DNA from: CAZQXD01 sp964597315
GTDB lineage: Bacteria; Pseudomonadota; Gammaproteobacteria; Competibacterales; Competibacteraceae
Assembly (NCBI GenBank): GCA_964597315.1
Contig: CAZQXD010000063.1
Location: 1 to 25,421, forward strand
Reading direction: 5' to 3'
Length of the DNA stretch: 25,421 nt
Under the pieces are notes generated by a model. That model was not told where the DNA came from, did no database searches, and was given only the letters and a program-made list of their open reading frames with translations. Position numbers and translations under genes: made by a program. This document shows positions 14,729-23,296 of this stretch, in pieces. The stretch's first letter is position 1; every line of letters starts with the position of its first letter.

Positions 14729-15647
14729 CTGATGATTCGCTGCCCGCGACTCCACCGCCGAAGACTTCCAGCAGTCTTGGCAGTAACTGCCCCAGTTCCC
14801 CGCTCATCAAGGCGAATTCGGCATCCGCAATTTGTTCCTCGGTATCCGCCTCCAGATCGTGGAGTTGCTCTTGGATCAGATCCAGAAATCGTAGCCGCCG
14901 CACGCTCAGATCCTCGGCCAGCACAAAAGCAAGCCGGTCGGCCCACGTCAGCGCCAGCCGGGTAATCTGTTTACCGGCCTGAAGATGAGCGCGAATTTCG
15001 TCACTGACCAGATCCTGGCCTTTGCAGCGCACCACGCCCCCTTCGTCGGCATGATCCCGCAACTCACACTCGTCTTCCCACCGCAGTCCGTCAGGCGGCG
15101 CCTCGGCGGCCAGCCAGGCGGTCATTACCGTGACCGGGTCCTGGGCTACCCGGAGCGGGGTGATCGGCAGACTCCCCAAGGTTTTACGCAACAATCCGGT
15201 CAGTTCCTCCACGCCCTTGCGACTCACGCTGTCCACCACTAGCCAGCCTCCCTGGATATCCAGATATGCCCGAGTCTCGCGGGTGCGTGTAAAGGCCCGG
15301 GGCAACAGATCCTGGACCACCTCGTCGCGCAGGGTCTCCCGTTCCTTGCGCCGAACCGCGCGTTGCTCCCGCTGCTCGATCTCGGCCACTTTAGTTTCGA
15401 CGGCCTCTTTAATGACTCCCATGGGCAGGATTTTTTCTTCGGCCCGCAGGCAGAACAGCAGACATCCATTGACACTATGGACAAGGGTCTGGGCATGACG
15501 TCCCAAGGCCGGCGTCCAACCATAGCTGACCCACTCCTGGCTGCCACAGGGCCGAAAGGGCGCGGACTCCAGGCGGACGGTCAGTGCTTCGGCGGTCAGA
15601 AGAAACGGTTCACTGAACTGAAACACGGTGAGATTCTTAAACCACAT
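14712..15647 (-). CDS. rdgC: Recombination-associated protein RdgC
   Basis: RdgC is a ring-shaped double-stranded-DNA-binding protein that moderates RecA activity. The 311-residue product begins MWFKNLTVFQFSEPF, typical of the family, and has its usual length. Other familiar parts are the SVNGCLLFCLRAEEKILP segment, the EQREQRAVRRKERETLRDEV helix and the LTWADRLAFVLAEDLSVRRLRFLD C-terminal region. It is read opposite to nudJ and overlaps its end by 17 bases. It follows the c-di-GMP sensor gene by 111 bases, so it may have its own promoter. Confidence 0.95.
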   Translation of the reverse strand: MWFKNLTVFQFSEPFLLTAEALTVRLESAPFRPCGSQEWVSYGWTPALGRHAQTLVHSVNGCLLFCLRAEEKILPMGVIKEAVETKVAEIEQREQRAVRRKERETLRDEVVQDLLPRAFTRTRETRAYLDIQGGWLVVDSVSRKGVEELTGLLRKTLGSLPITPLRVAQDPVTVMTAWLAAEAPPDGLRWEDECELRDHADEGGVVRCKGQDLVSDEIRAHLQAGKQITRLALTWADRLAFVLAEDLSVRRLRFLDLIQEQLHDLEADTEEQIADAEFALMSGELGQLLPRLLEVFGGGVAGSESSAMAAA

Positions 15648-15758
15648 GAACGCCGTCCCCGATTAGCGGAAAAGGAGGCATTATCGACCAGTACGGCAGC
15701 CCAGCCAAGGGCGGCCAGGAAAACCGAGCCGCGCCTTCAACTTTTGCCCCTTGGCCCG

Positions 15759-18707
15759 TCAGTGGTTTTTATGAACGACCTGTATCGGCTTGCCGAAGGC
15801 ATCTTCGGCGCTTACCGCTTTGCTAATGAAATAGCCTTGAGCGTAATCAATGCCGTACTCTTTCAGCAGTTCGAAGGTCGCTTGGTTTTCCACATACTCG
15901 GCAATGGTTTTTTTTCCGAAGCCTGCGGCGACCTGGGCCAGCGCCTTGACGATGGTCTGATCGTCCGGGTTGTCCGGCAACTGGCGAATAAACGAGCCGT
16001 CGATTTTGAGATAATCTACCGGTAGATGTTTGAGATAATAAAATGATGAAAAGCCGATGCCGAAGTCATCCAAAGCGAAACGGCACCCCATAGCTTTGAT
16101 GGCCAACATCAGATTGGTAGCTACCGCGAAATCAGCCACCGCCGCTGTTTCGGTAATCTCAAAAACCACCCTGGCGCTGTCTACTCCACTCATGGCCAGT
16201 TCCCGCTGTATGTGAGGCAACAGTTCCGGGTCGTTAAAGGCATGCCCCGATAGATTGATGGAGAATACCGCGTCCACGCCCTGGCGGTTGATTTCTGCCA
16301 AGCGTCGCATTGCTTTTGCCAGCACCAGACGATCCACGGCATGGATCATGCCGCTGCGCTCGGCGGCATCGATGAAATGGGCGGCGCCGATAACGGAACC
16401 ATCACTGCCCCTCATACGCAACAGCACTTCATAGTGAGAAACCCGGCTGCTGGCAATCTCCATGATCGGCTGGTAGTACAATAGAAACCCGTCCTCGGCC
16501 AGGGCTTGGGATACCTTGTCTTTCCAGTAGACGCGGTTGTGCATACGCTCCCGGGTCTGGTCCTCTTCTGAGAACAAATGCCAATTGCCGCGACCTTCCT
16601 CCTTGGCCTGATACATGGCTAAATCGGCGAAGGCCATCAAGTCAGCCACGTTGCTGTCGCCATTCGGGAACAGGGCGATGCCGATGCTGGCCGATACTCG
16701 CAGCACCTGCCCGTTCACGGCCACCCCAACGCCGTTGAGCATGGTGTTGATATCCCCGGCCACCCGGGCGGCCCTGTCGGCATCGCTTTCCCGAAGCAGG
16801 ATAGCAAACTCGTCCCCACCCAAACGGGCCACCAGATCCGCCTCCACTAATTTGGTGGAAAGGGTGGTGGCCACCACTTTGAGTAAGGAATCCCCACTAT
16901 GATGGCCACTGGTATCATTGATGTATTTAAACTGATCCAGGTCGATGAATAGCAGCGCCCCGGTTTTACCCTGGCGCCGAGCGGCGGTCACCATAAGCTC
17001 CAGCTCTTCTTGGAACCGATGGCGGTTAAATAGCCCTGTCAGCGGATCATGATCCGAAAGCCAGGCGAGCCGGGTTTCGGCGCCTTTGCGCTCAGTATTG
17101 TCCAAACCCACCGATAGCACAGCGGGTCCATCGACCCCGCGACCGCTCAAGCGGCTGTGATACCAGGTGATATTGCGCAGAGCGCCGTCTTTGCAGGTCA
17201 CCACGGCTTCGTGGCGCAGGTGTCCATGCTCGCCGCCGAATAATTCACTTAGACGCTGGCGCATCTCCGTGGATAACCCCCCCACCAGGAGCAGATCAAT
17301 AAAATTTCTCCCCCCCATATCTTTTTCATCGTAGCCCGTCAGATATTGGGTAAACAAATTGGCCATGACGATACGCCCCTGGCTATCCTGGGTGATAATA
17401 ATCACCTGGGCCGTATCCAGCAGATTGGCCACAAAATCTCTTTCCATGGCCAGTTCCTCCATGCGCCTGTTCAGGGCGCGTGTATGCTCCTCTACTTTGT
17501 ACTCCAACTCCTCCAAGCGATCCGCCAAGGCGATGGTGGTCTCGTCTAGGAGATCGATTTCATCTTGAAAGCGCAGGTTATGACTGCCCCGTCTGGCGGC
17601 TATGGCGTCGCGCACCGCGCCAAACTGACTTTGAGCCAACAACGGTAGCTTGTGGGCAGTCAGCCATAAGCGGGACATGGGATTCCAGAGAATCAGCAGC
17701 AACAGCAATTCAGCCAATAGCCAGCCGCTGATGCCCGCCACCAGCAATTCCTGAGACGAAGCGCGAATCTCCCCGAGGGTGTCGGTGATATCGGCGATGA
17801 CCGCCAATTGAGCGGCGTTATCTTCGGTAAAACCCGGCAAGGGTATCAGCCGGACTTCATAGGCACGGTTCCCATGCTTTATCCGAGTTCCCTGGGCATC
17901 CGGCTGCTGGGTCAAGCGGGCGGCCTGGCGTAGAACTTCTAGGCTCTGGGGCATATTGGTTAGGGCCATCACCCGCGCGTTCCATTCGGGTATCCGGCGG
18001 CCAGGCTCCTTCGGGATGGAACCCGAACCATCGTCCACAGCCAGCAAACCAATGTCATTGCCGGAGATCTGCCGGAAACTGCGCACCACATCCGCGAGGG
18101 AGCTTCCCAACAGCACCGCCCCTACGCTTTGTCCCTGGGCAAGCACCGGGACCACGGCATACTGAAGGCAGGCGGGTTTGCAATTGAGGGCCATGACCGG
18201 CGTTTCCCGGCTGTTGACCTGATCCACCCAATCCCGGGCCTGGCGGTCTAGGTCATCGTTCCAGGTGCCCACGTCCCAGCCCACCAACAGGCGGCCGGCT
18301 GGATCGTAGAAATTAACGACTTCGATGCCCATATCGAACTGCAATACGGTCCACTGAGACTCAAAAGCCTTCCTGACCTGTTCGATGTCGTTACCGGCCA
18401 GCCCCTGCTGCATCCCCGGCAGCCAGGGGATCACACCGCCCAACTGTCGCAGCCGTTCCAGGGATTGCTCGATTAAGGCTTGCACTTCCCTGGTATGACG
18501 GCCATGGGCGGCCTCGCGATGTCGATCAAATTGGTCGCTGAGGTTGACGAAACCACGCCAGGACACGGCCATGGTCACCACCACCAGGACCAGGCTAGTC
18601 AGCAGCAAGGCTTTCCATTTGAGACTGAATACCCGGTATCGTGAGCGACGGGCAGAACCACTCTCGGCGCCGTAGAGGCGCAAGTTCCGCTTGTCCCTTG
18701 AGTTCAC
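15759..18707 (-). CDS. Membrane sensor protein with PAS, GGDEF and EAL domains (c-di-GMP turnover)
   Basis: 982 residues. A first membrane helix (about 31-48), a periplasmic sensor of about 270 residues (Cache-like by appearance), a second helix (about 322-343), a coiled region (380-425), PAS (about 428-540), GGDEF (about 550-715) and EAL (about 735-975). GGDEF at 630-634 is intact. The upstream inhibitory RxxD is replaced by VEAD (621-624), so product inhibition is probably absent. EAL reads EVL (760-762) but the catalytic set is present: N818, E850, D880-D881, K901, E937, Q957. Both activities are possible; phosphodiesterase dominance is inference. Start is GTG at 18707 with GGAG upstream, 15 bases after the outer-membrane gene, so they form an operon. 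Confidence 0.95.
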   Translation of the reverse strand: MNSRDKRNLRLYGAESGSARRSRYRVFSLKWKALLLTSLVLVVVTMAVSWRGFVNLSDQFDRHREAAHGRHTREVQALIEQSLERLRQLGGVIPWLPGMQQGLAGNDIEQVRKAFESQWTVLQFDMGIEVVNFYDPAGRLLVGWDVGTWNDDLDRQARDWVDQVNSRETPVMALNCKPACLQYAVVPVLAQGQSVGAVLLGSSLADVVRSFRQISGNDIGLLAVDDGSGSIPKEPGRRIPEWNARVMALTNMPQSLEVLRQAARLTQQPDAQGTRIKHGNRAYEVRLIPLPGFTEDNAAQLAVIADITDTLGEIRASSQELLVAGISGWLLAELLLLLILWNPMSRLWLTAHKLPLLAQSQFGAVRDAIAARRGSHNLRFQDEIDLLDETTIALADRLEELEYKVEEHTRALNRRMEELAMERDFVANLLDTAQVIIITQDSQGRIVMANLFTQYLTGYDEKDMGGRNFIDLLLVGGLSTEMRQRLSELFGGEHGHLRHEAVVTCKDGALRNITWYHSRLSGRGVDGPAVLSVGLDNTERKGAETRLAWLSDHDPLTGLFNRHRFQEELELMVTAARRQGKTGALLFIDLDQFKYINDTSGHHSGDSLLKVVATTLSTKLVEADLVARLGGDEFAILLRESDADRAARVAGDINTMLNGVGVAVNGQVLRVSASIGIALFPNGDSNVADLMAFADLAMYQAKEEGRGNWHLFSEEDQTRERMHNRVYWKDKVSQALAEDGFLLYYQPIMEIASSRVSHYEVLLRMRGSDGSVIGAAHFIDAAERSGMIHAVDRLVLAKAMRRLAEINRQGVDAVFSINLSGHAFNDPELLPHIQRELAMSGVDSARVVFEITETAAVADFAVATNLMLAIKAMGCRFALDDFGIGFSSFYYLKHLPVDYLKIDGSFIRQLPDNPDDQTIVKALAQVAAGFGKKTIAEYVENQATFELLKEYGIDYAQGYFISKAVSAEDAFGKPIQVVHKNH

Positions 18708-18722
18708 TCTGGAGACTCCATC

Positions 18723-19916
18723 CTAAAAGCGGACGCTCAGTTGCAACGCGAACAAATCCCAGTATCGGTCGCTATTGCCGATGTCGGTATTTTCCAGGGG
18801 GGAGATCCACGCGGTGCCGTTCACCCGATGAAGCTCGGTGCGGAGACTGACATCGGGGGTAACATCCCAGTTTAGACCCAGGGTCCAGTCCTTGGCGAAG
18901 CGTAAATGAGCCGGCAATCCCGTGGAGGCCGCGAAGTCCTTGCCTGAGCGGTCGTCAAAATCCTGGTACATGAGGTCGTAACGGAGCAGGACTTCCCAGT
19001 TTTTCGCGAACCGGTAACCCCCCTGGAAATACCAGGCAATGCCCATGGAATCATTATCCGGCAGCAGCGGCCCAAAGCCCTCAAGTTTGGCCGGGCGGAG
19101 GGTGAGTTCGGAGGTCAGACTCCATCGCTCCTTGTTATATTGCAGGGAAAACACATAGAGCGTTGTCCGTACGAAGCCCGACAACAGGCCGGGGGGTGAA
19201 TCCGGCCGATGATCCAGGTTGATTTGGGCGAAACTGAACGCGGCCCGTACCCTGCCCCCCTCCCAGTCGTACAGGAGTCGGCCAAAATAGGACATTTTGG
19301 GATCGAAATCGCCGCTGACCCCTCCTCCAAATACCGCCGCCTCGAAACCGTCGGCATCGGTAATCGGCCGGATAATGCTGGCCACCAGGGAAAATTCTCC
19401 CGCCTCGGTATACTGCTCCCCGTATAGTGAGATACCGTCGGAGGCGAACAGCCGGGAAGAGTCAAAATACAAAGATTGGGGTAGCAGAATGCCGGGGCGG
19501 GTAAAAGGCACATCCCGGGTGTCATTGTAGAAACCCACCGAATTGGCGATTCGCCCAGCCCTCAGCCCCCAGCGGCTGTCCAGATTGGAGACAGCGGTAT
19601 AATCCACGAATCCGTAGTCTAGGCGCAGACCCTGATCATCGGTTTCGCCCGCCCGGCGATACAGCGCCTGGACGGAAAATTGCAAGTTATCCAGAGGCCG
19701 CCAGGACGTGTTCAGGCCCAACTCGGCGAATTCAAAACTGCCGCTGGTGCTGTTTCCGAAAAAGTTATTGCCGGTGCTGGAGAGAAACCCCTGGCTGGCA
19801 AAGCCATGGAAATGCACATTTTCGCTATAATCGGCCCATGCGGGAAAGGCAATCCCCGCCAACAACCCTCCCAAGCAAACCGCCTTCTGAACGACGCGCT
19901 CCGGCGTCAGAGCCAT
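18723..19916 (-). CDS. Outer-membrane beta-barrel protein (porin-like), uncharacterised
   Basis: From ATG 19916 the product is 397 residues, with a signal peptide (MALTPERVVQ, then AVCLGGLLAGIAFPAWA, cleavage before DYSENVHFHG). Alternating amphipathic strands follow and the protein ends LQLSVRF, with the terminal phenylalanine of outer-membrane barrels. Start choice: AAGG lies 8 bases before this ATG and the signal peptide is then normal. A GTG at 20033 has a stronger GGAGGG but would give a 67-residue leader; an ATG at 19964 is also possible. I do not recognise the substrate. The next gene, 15 bases on, is a membrane c-di-GMP sensor, suggesting a shared envelope function. Confidence 0.85.
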   Translation of the reverse strand: MALTPERVVQKAVCLGGLLAGIAFPAWADYSENVHFHGFASQGFLSSTGNNFFGNSTSGSFEFAELGLNTSWRPLDNLQFSVQALYRRAGETDDQGLRLDYGFVDYTAVSNLDSRWGLRAGRIANSVGFYNDTRDVPFTRPGILLPQSLYFDSSRLFASDGISLYGEQYTEAGEFSLVASIIRPITDADGFEAAVFGGGVSGDFDPKMSYFGRLLYDWEGGRVRAAFSFAQINLDHRPDSPPGLLSGFVRTTLYVFSLQYNKERWSLTSELTLRPAKLEGFGPLLPDNDSMGIAWYFQGGYRFAKNWEVLLRYDLMYQDFDDRSGKDFAASTGLPAHLRFAKDWTLGLNWDVTPDVSLRTELHRVNGTAWISPLENTDIGNSDRYWDLFALQLSVRF

Positions 19917-20120
19917 CAGCAAAACCTTAAGGCGGCAATTATTCGCCGCACCCACGCCGCTCATCGCTTTTCCATTCCAGAACCCTCGCAACACGTTTGT
20001 GACGAGCGACAATTTAACATTATTGATATGCACGGCATCCCTCCGTTTCACTGTGCCGGCAGGCTGTCACCCTGTTGCCAACTCCGGTGGGCCTGGAAGC
20101 CCGCTTACCGTCAGGGGCTG

Positions 20121-20150
20121 TTTACGGAACAGTGCAGGTTCTTGGATAAT
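20121..20150 (+). promoter_or_regulatory. Possible promoter for mnmA-hflD
   Basis: TTTACG (20121-20126) and GATAAT (20145-20150) are 18 bases apart, about 80 bases upstream of mnmA. The -10 is good and the -35 only fair. A start near 20157 would place the downstream palindrome in the 5' leader. Confidence 0.3.
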
Positions 20151-20172
20151 AACCGACCAGGTTTCCATGATC

Positions 20173-20190
20173 TTGTCATGGCCATGACAA
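20173..20190. promoter_or_regulatory. Perfect 18-base palindrome upstream of mnmA
   Basis: TTGTCATGGCCATGACAA is its own reverse complement. It lies 39 bases before the mnmA ATG in the divergent region shared with the barrel gene. It could be an operator for a dimeric repressor or a leader hairpin. I do not recognise the binding protein. Confidence 0.5.
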
Positions 20191-20229
20191 TAGTACTTTG
20201 CATATCCCATAGGTCCAACCGAACATCCC

Positions 20230-21327
20230 ATGAAGCCTACCCGCGTAGTCGTCGGCATTTCCGGCGGAGTTGATTCATCGGTGGCGGCGCTGTTGTTGCT
20301 CGAACAGGGCCACGATGTCCATGGCGTATTCATGAAGAACTGGGAAGAGTCCTTCGAGCCTGGCTATTGCGCGGCCGCCGATGACCTGGAAGACGCCAAA
20401 GACGTCTGCGCCACCCTGGGCATTCCCTTACACCAGGTCAATTTCAGCGCCGACTACCGGGACCGAGTATTTGCCTACTTTCTAGACGAGCATCGCAAGG
20501 GCCGCACCCCTAACCCCGATATCCTCTGCAACCAAGAAATCAAGTTCAAATCCTTCCTGGATTATGCACTAAACCTGGGCGCCGACCACATCGCCACCGG
20601 CCATTATGCCCGCCGCCAGGAGCGGAATGGTCTCCAGGAACTGCTTAAGGGGCTGGATGCGGGCAAGGATCAAAGCTACTTCCTGCACACCCTGAACCAG
20701 CATCAACTGGCCCGAACCCTGTTCCCGGTGGGGGATCTGCCCAAGTCCCGGGTGCGGGAGCTAGCCTGGGCGGCCGGTCTGGTAACCTCCCATAAAAAGG
20801 ACAGCACCGGCATCTGCTTTATCGGCGAGCGGGATTTCCGGGCGTTTCTGGAAAAATTCTTGCCCACCCAACCTGGCCCCATGCGCACGCCCGAGGGCGA
20901 AACCGTGGGTGAACACTTAGGCTTGATGTTTTACACCATCGGCCAGCGTCAAGGTCTGGGCATCGGCGGCCGGTCGGGAGATAGCGGTCAACCCTGGTTC
21001 GTGGCCCATAAAGAGCTGGCTACCAATACCCTGATCGTCGTCCAGGGCGGGGATCACCCACGGCTATTTTGCCGGGGCTTGCGCGCCACCCACTTGCACT
21101 GGATCGCCGGTCGGTTTCCGGCGGCGCCCTTGCGCTGTCATGCCAAAACCCGCTACCGGCAGCCCGATCAGCCCTGTACCATACTGAGTCTGGACCCAGG
21201 GAACTGCGAAGTGGTGTTCGACACCCCACAACGAGCCATCGCCCCAGGCCAGTCAGTGGTGTTTTACGACCACGACCGGTGCTTGGGCGGCGGGTTGATC
21301 GATACCCCCCTAGCTTGCCCCCCATAA
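20230..21327 (+). CDS. mnmA: tRNA-specific 2-thiouridylase MnmA
   Basis: MnmA adds sulfur to U34 of tRNA Lys, Glu and Gln, using sulfur relayed by TusE. The 365-residue protein has the PP-loop SGGVDSS (11-17), the catalytic pair Cys100 (NPDILCN) and Cys196 (STGICFIG), GHYAR and FYTIGQRQGLGIGG. Length and start (MKPTRVVVGISGG) fit the family. hflD follows after 21 bases, the conserved gammaproteobacterial pair. Confidence 0.97.
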   Translation: MKPTRVVVGISGGVDSSVAALLLLEQGHDVHGVFMKNWEESFEPGYCAAADDLEDAKDVCATLGIPLHQVNFSADYRDRVFAYFLDEHRKGRTPNPDILCNQEIKFKSFLDYALNLGADHIATGHYARRQERNGLQELLKGLDAGKDQSYFLHTLNQHQLARTLFPVGDLPKSRVRELAWAAGLVTSHKKDSTGICFIGERDFRAFLEKFLPTQPGPMRTPEGETVGEHLGLMFYTIGQRQGLGIGGRSGDSGQPWFVAHKELATNTLIVVQGGDHPRLFCRGLRATHLHWIAGRFPAAPLRCHAKTRYRQPDQPCTILSLDPGNCEVVFDTPQRAIAPGQSVVFYDHDRCLGGGLIDTPLACPP

Positions 21328-21348
21328 CAATACCTAGCCGGAACCACC

Positions 21349-21969
21349 ATGCCCCGAGACGACCATAGCCGCGCCGTTGCCCTGGCCGGGCTTTATCAGG
21401 CCGCCGCCCTAGTGCGCTCCATCGCCCGCCGTGGCCAGGCCGACCCGATGGATTTCGAAACCTGTCTAGAAAGCCTGTTCAAGATCGACGCCACCAGTAG
21501 CGAGGACGTGTACGGCGGCACTCACAAATTGCAAAACGGCCTGCGAATACTCACAGAGCAGCTACGCAACCCCAGGGATATGGAGCTGACCCGCTATGTG
21601 GTGGCCCTGCTGGTGCTGGAGCGCAAGCTGTCTCACCGACCGCGACTATTAAAGGCGATCCGTCAGGGTATCGAAGGCGCCGAAAGTCAGCGCCAATATT
21701 TCAACCTCACCCACGACAACGTGGTGGCCAAGCTGGCCGATGTTTATTCCAGCACCGTCAGCACCCTCAAACCCCGAATCATGGTCAACGGCGAACACAC
21801 CCACCTGACCCAGCCGGAGAACGCCAACCGCATTCGCGCCCTGTTACTGGCCGGGATTCGTGCCGCCGTGCTATGGCGGCAAAGCGGCGGCGGACGGCTC
21901 ACCCTGCTGTTGCGCCGCCGACAACTGTTGTTGGAAGTCCAGCACCTGCTGGCTACCCAGGACAATTGA
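21349..21969 (+). CDS. hflD: High frequency lysogenization protein HflD homologue
   Basis: A 206-residue mostly helical protein of the HflD family. It starts with LAGLYQAAALVRSIARRG and continues FETCLESLFKIDATSSEDVYGG, YVVALLVLERKL and KPRIMVNGEHTHLTQPENANRIRALLLAGIRAAVLWRQ, all typical of the family. In E. coli HflD is membrane-associated and binds the phage lambda CII protein; its host role is unclear. It sits between mnmA and a DUF2254 gene whose GTG directly follows its stop (TGAGTG). In E. coli purB follows instead. Confidence 0.93.
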   Translation: MPRDDHSRAVALAGLYQAAALVRSIARRGQADPMDFETCLESLFKIDATSSEDVYGGTHKLQNGLRILTEQLRNPRDMELTRYVVALLVLERKLSHRPRLLKAIRQGIEGAESQRQYFNLTHDNVVAKLADVYSSTVSTLKPRIMVNGEHTHLTQPENANRIRALLLAGIRAAVLWRQSGGGRLTLLLRRRQLLLEVQHLLATQDN

Positions 21970-23289
21970 GTGCTGCTCCGTCTCTACAAATTCTGGGACA
22001 CCCTTCGCACCAGCTACTGGTTCGTGCCCACGGTTATGATGCTGTGCGCTGCACTGTTCGCCCAGTTCATGCTGGAAGTGGACGTCAGAGTGCCCCTGGA
22101 GTGGGTGGAAAAACTATCCTGGATGACCCTGAACACCGCCGAGGGCGCCCGGGCGCTATTGTCCACCGTGGCCGGCTCCATGATCACCGTGGCCGGCGTG
22201 GTGTTCTCCATCACCATGGTGGTGCTGACCCTGGCCGCCGGTCAGTTCGGGCCGCGGCTACTGCGCAACTTCATGCGCGACATGGGCAATCAATTGGTGC
22301 TGGGCACCTTCACCTCCACCTATCTGTATTGCCTTTTGGTGCTGCGGCGCATCCAGGGTGGAGAGGACTCCAGCTTCGTACCCCACCTGGCGGTCACCTG
22401 CGGGGTGGTGTTCGGGGTGCTGAGCATCGTCGTGCTGATCTATTTCATCCACCATGTGGCCCTGTCCATCCAGGTGGAGCGGATCATCGACCAGGTCACC
22501 CGGGAGCTTTTTGACACCGTCGAACGCCTATTCCCTTCGGACGGCGAACCCCGGCCCGAACCGGACCCGGGGCTGGACCTGCCCCTGACCGGCTATGCCG
22601 AGGGGGTGGACGTGCCGGCCGCCGGCAACGGTTATATCCAGGCCGTGAACCTAGAAGGATTGATCCAACTCGCCCGGAAAACGGATCGGGTGATTTACCT
22701 CCATCATCGCACCGGCCGGCATCTGGTGCGGGGGGCGGCCCTGGCCCGGATCTGGCCCTGCGCCACGGTCGACCAGCCGATGATCACGGCCATCAACGAC
22801 GCCATTTTCCTGGGTCCCCAGCCCACCCCGGAGCAGGACCCGGAATTCGCCTTCCGGCAACTGGTGGAAGTGGCCTTGCGCGCCCTGTCCCCGGGCATCA
22901 ATGATCCCTTTACCGCCATTAACTGCATCGACAATATCACCACCGGGCTAGGACTACTGGCTCGCCGTCGGTTTCCGTCTTCCTATCTGTATGACGACGA
23001 TGGTCGGCTGCGGGTCGTGGCGCACCGGGCCGGGTTCGAGGAAATCGCCGACGCCGCCTTCAATCAACTGCGCCAGTACGGCGCCGGTTCGGTGGCGGTG
23101 GTGGTGCGTCTGCTGGAGAGCATCGCCATGCTCGCCCCCTTGCTGGAGCAGTCCGACCAACGCCGTGCCCTGCTCAAGCACGCCACCCTGATTGGCAAGG
23201 CCGGCTGCCAGGCCTGCGAGGAACCCGCCGACCGCGAGGATATCGAATCTCGATTACGGGAGGCCCGTCGGGCCTTGAAAGCGGAGTAG
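21970..23289 (+). CDS. DUF2254 domain-containing membrane protein
   Basis: A 439-residue predicted inner-membrane protein of the DUF2254 family, function unknown. The N-terminus LRTSYWFVPTVMMLCAALFAQ starts the first helix. Further helices follow at about 63-90 (AGSMITVAGVVFSITMVVLTLA, with QFGPRLLRNFMRD after it), 108-124 and 135-160. The C-terminal half is soluble and includes RALSPGINDPFTAINCID. The start is GTG at 21970, touching the hflD stop, so translation is probably coupled. An ABC transporter starts 8 bases after it. Confidence 0.9.
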   Translation: MLLRLYKFWDTLRTSYWFVPTVMMLCAALFAQFMLEVDVRVPLEWVEKLSWMTLNTAEGARALLSTVAGSMITVAGVVFSITMVVLTLAAGQFGPRLLRNFMRDMGNQLVLGTFTSTYLYCLLVLRRIQGGEDSSFVPHLAVTCGVVFGVLSIVVLIYFIHHVALSIQVERIIDQVTRELFDTVERLFPSDGEPRPEPDPGLDLPLTGYAEGVDVPAAGNGYIQAVNLEGLIQLARKTDRVIYLHHRTGRHLVRGAALARIWPCATVDQPMITAINDAIFLGPQPTPEQDPEFAFRQLVEVALRALSPGINDPFTAINCIDNITTGLGLLARRRFPSSYLYDDDGRLRVVAHRAGFEEIADAAFNQLRQYGAGSVAVVVRLLESIAMLAPLLEQSDQRRALLKHATLIGKAGCQACEEPADREDIESRLREARRALKAE

Positions 23290-23296
23290 GCGGTCT

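Larger units (their letters stand above)
19917..20229. other. Divergent control region between the barrel gene and mnmA
   Basis: This gap holds no gene I can support, apart from a possible N-terminal extension of the barrel gene up to 20033. It contains a candidate mnmA promoter (20121-20150), an 18-base perfect palindrome (20173-20190) and the strong ribosome-binding site GGAGGG (minus strand, 20039-20044) near the alternative GTG at 20033. Confidence 0.6.

Noticed and set aside
15704..15755. GCCAAGGG/CCCTTGGC inverted repeat downstream of the GGDEF-EAL gene, considered as a terminator
   Set aside because: A 36-base loop and no T-run after the stem; too weak to call.
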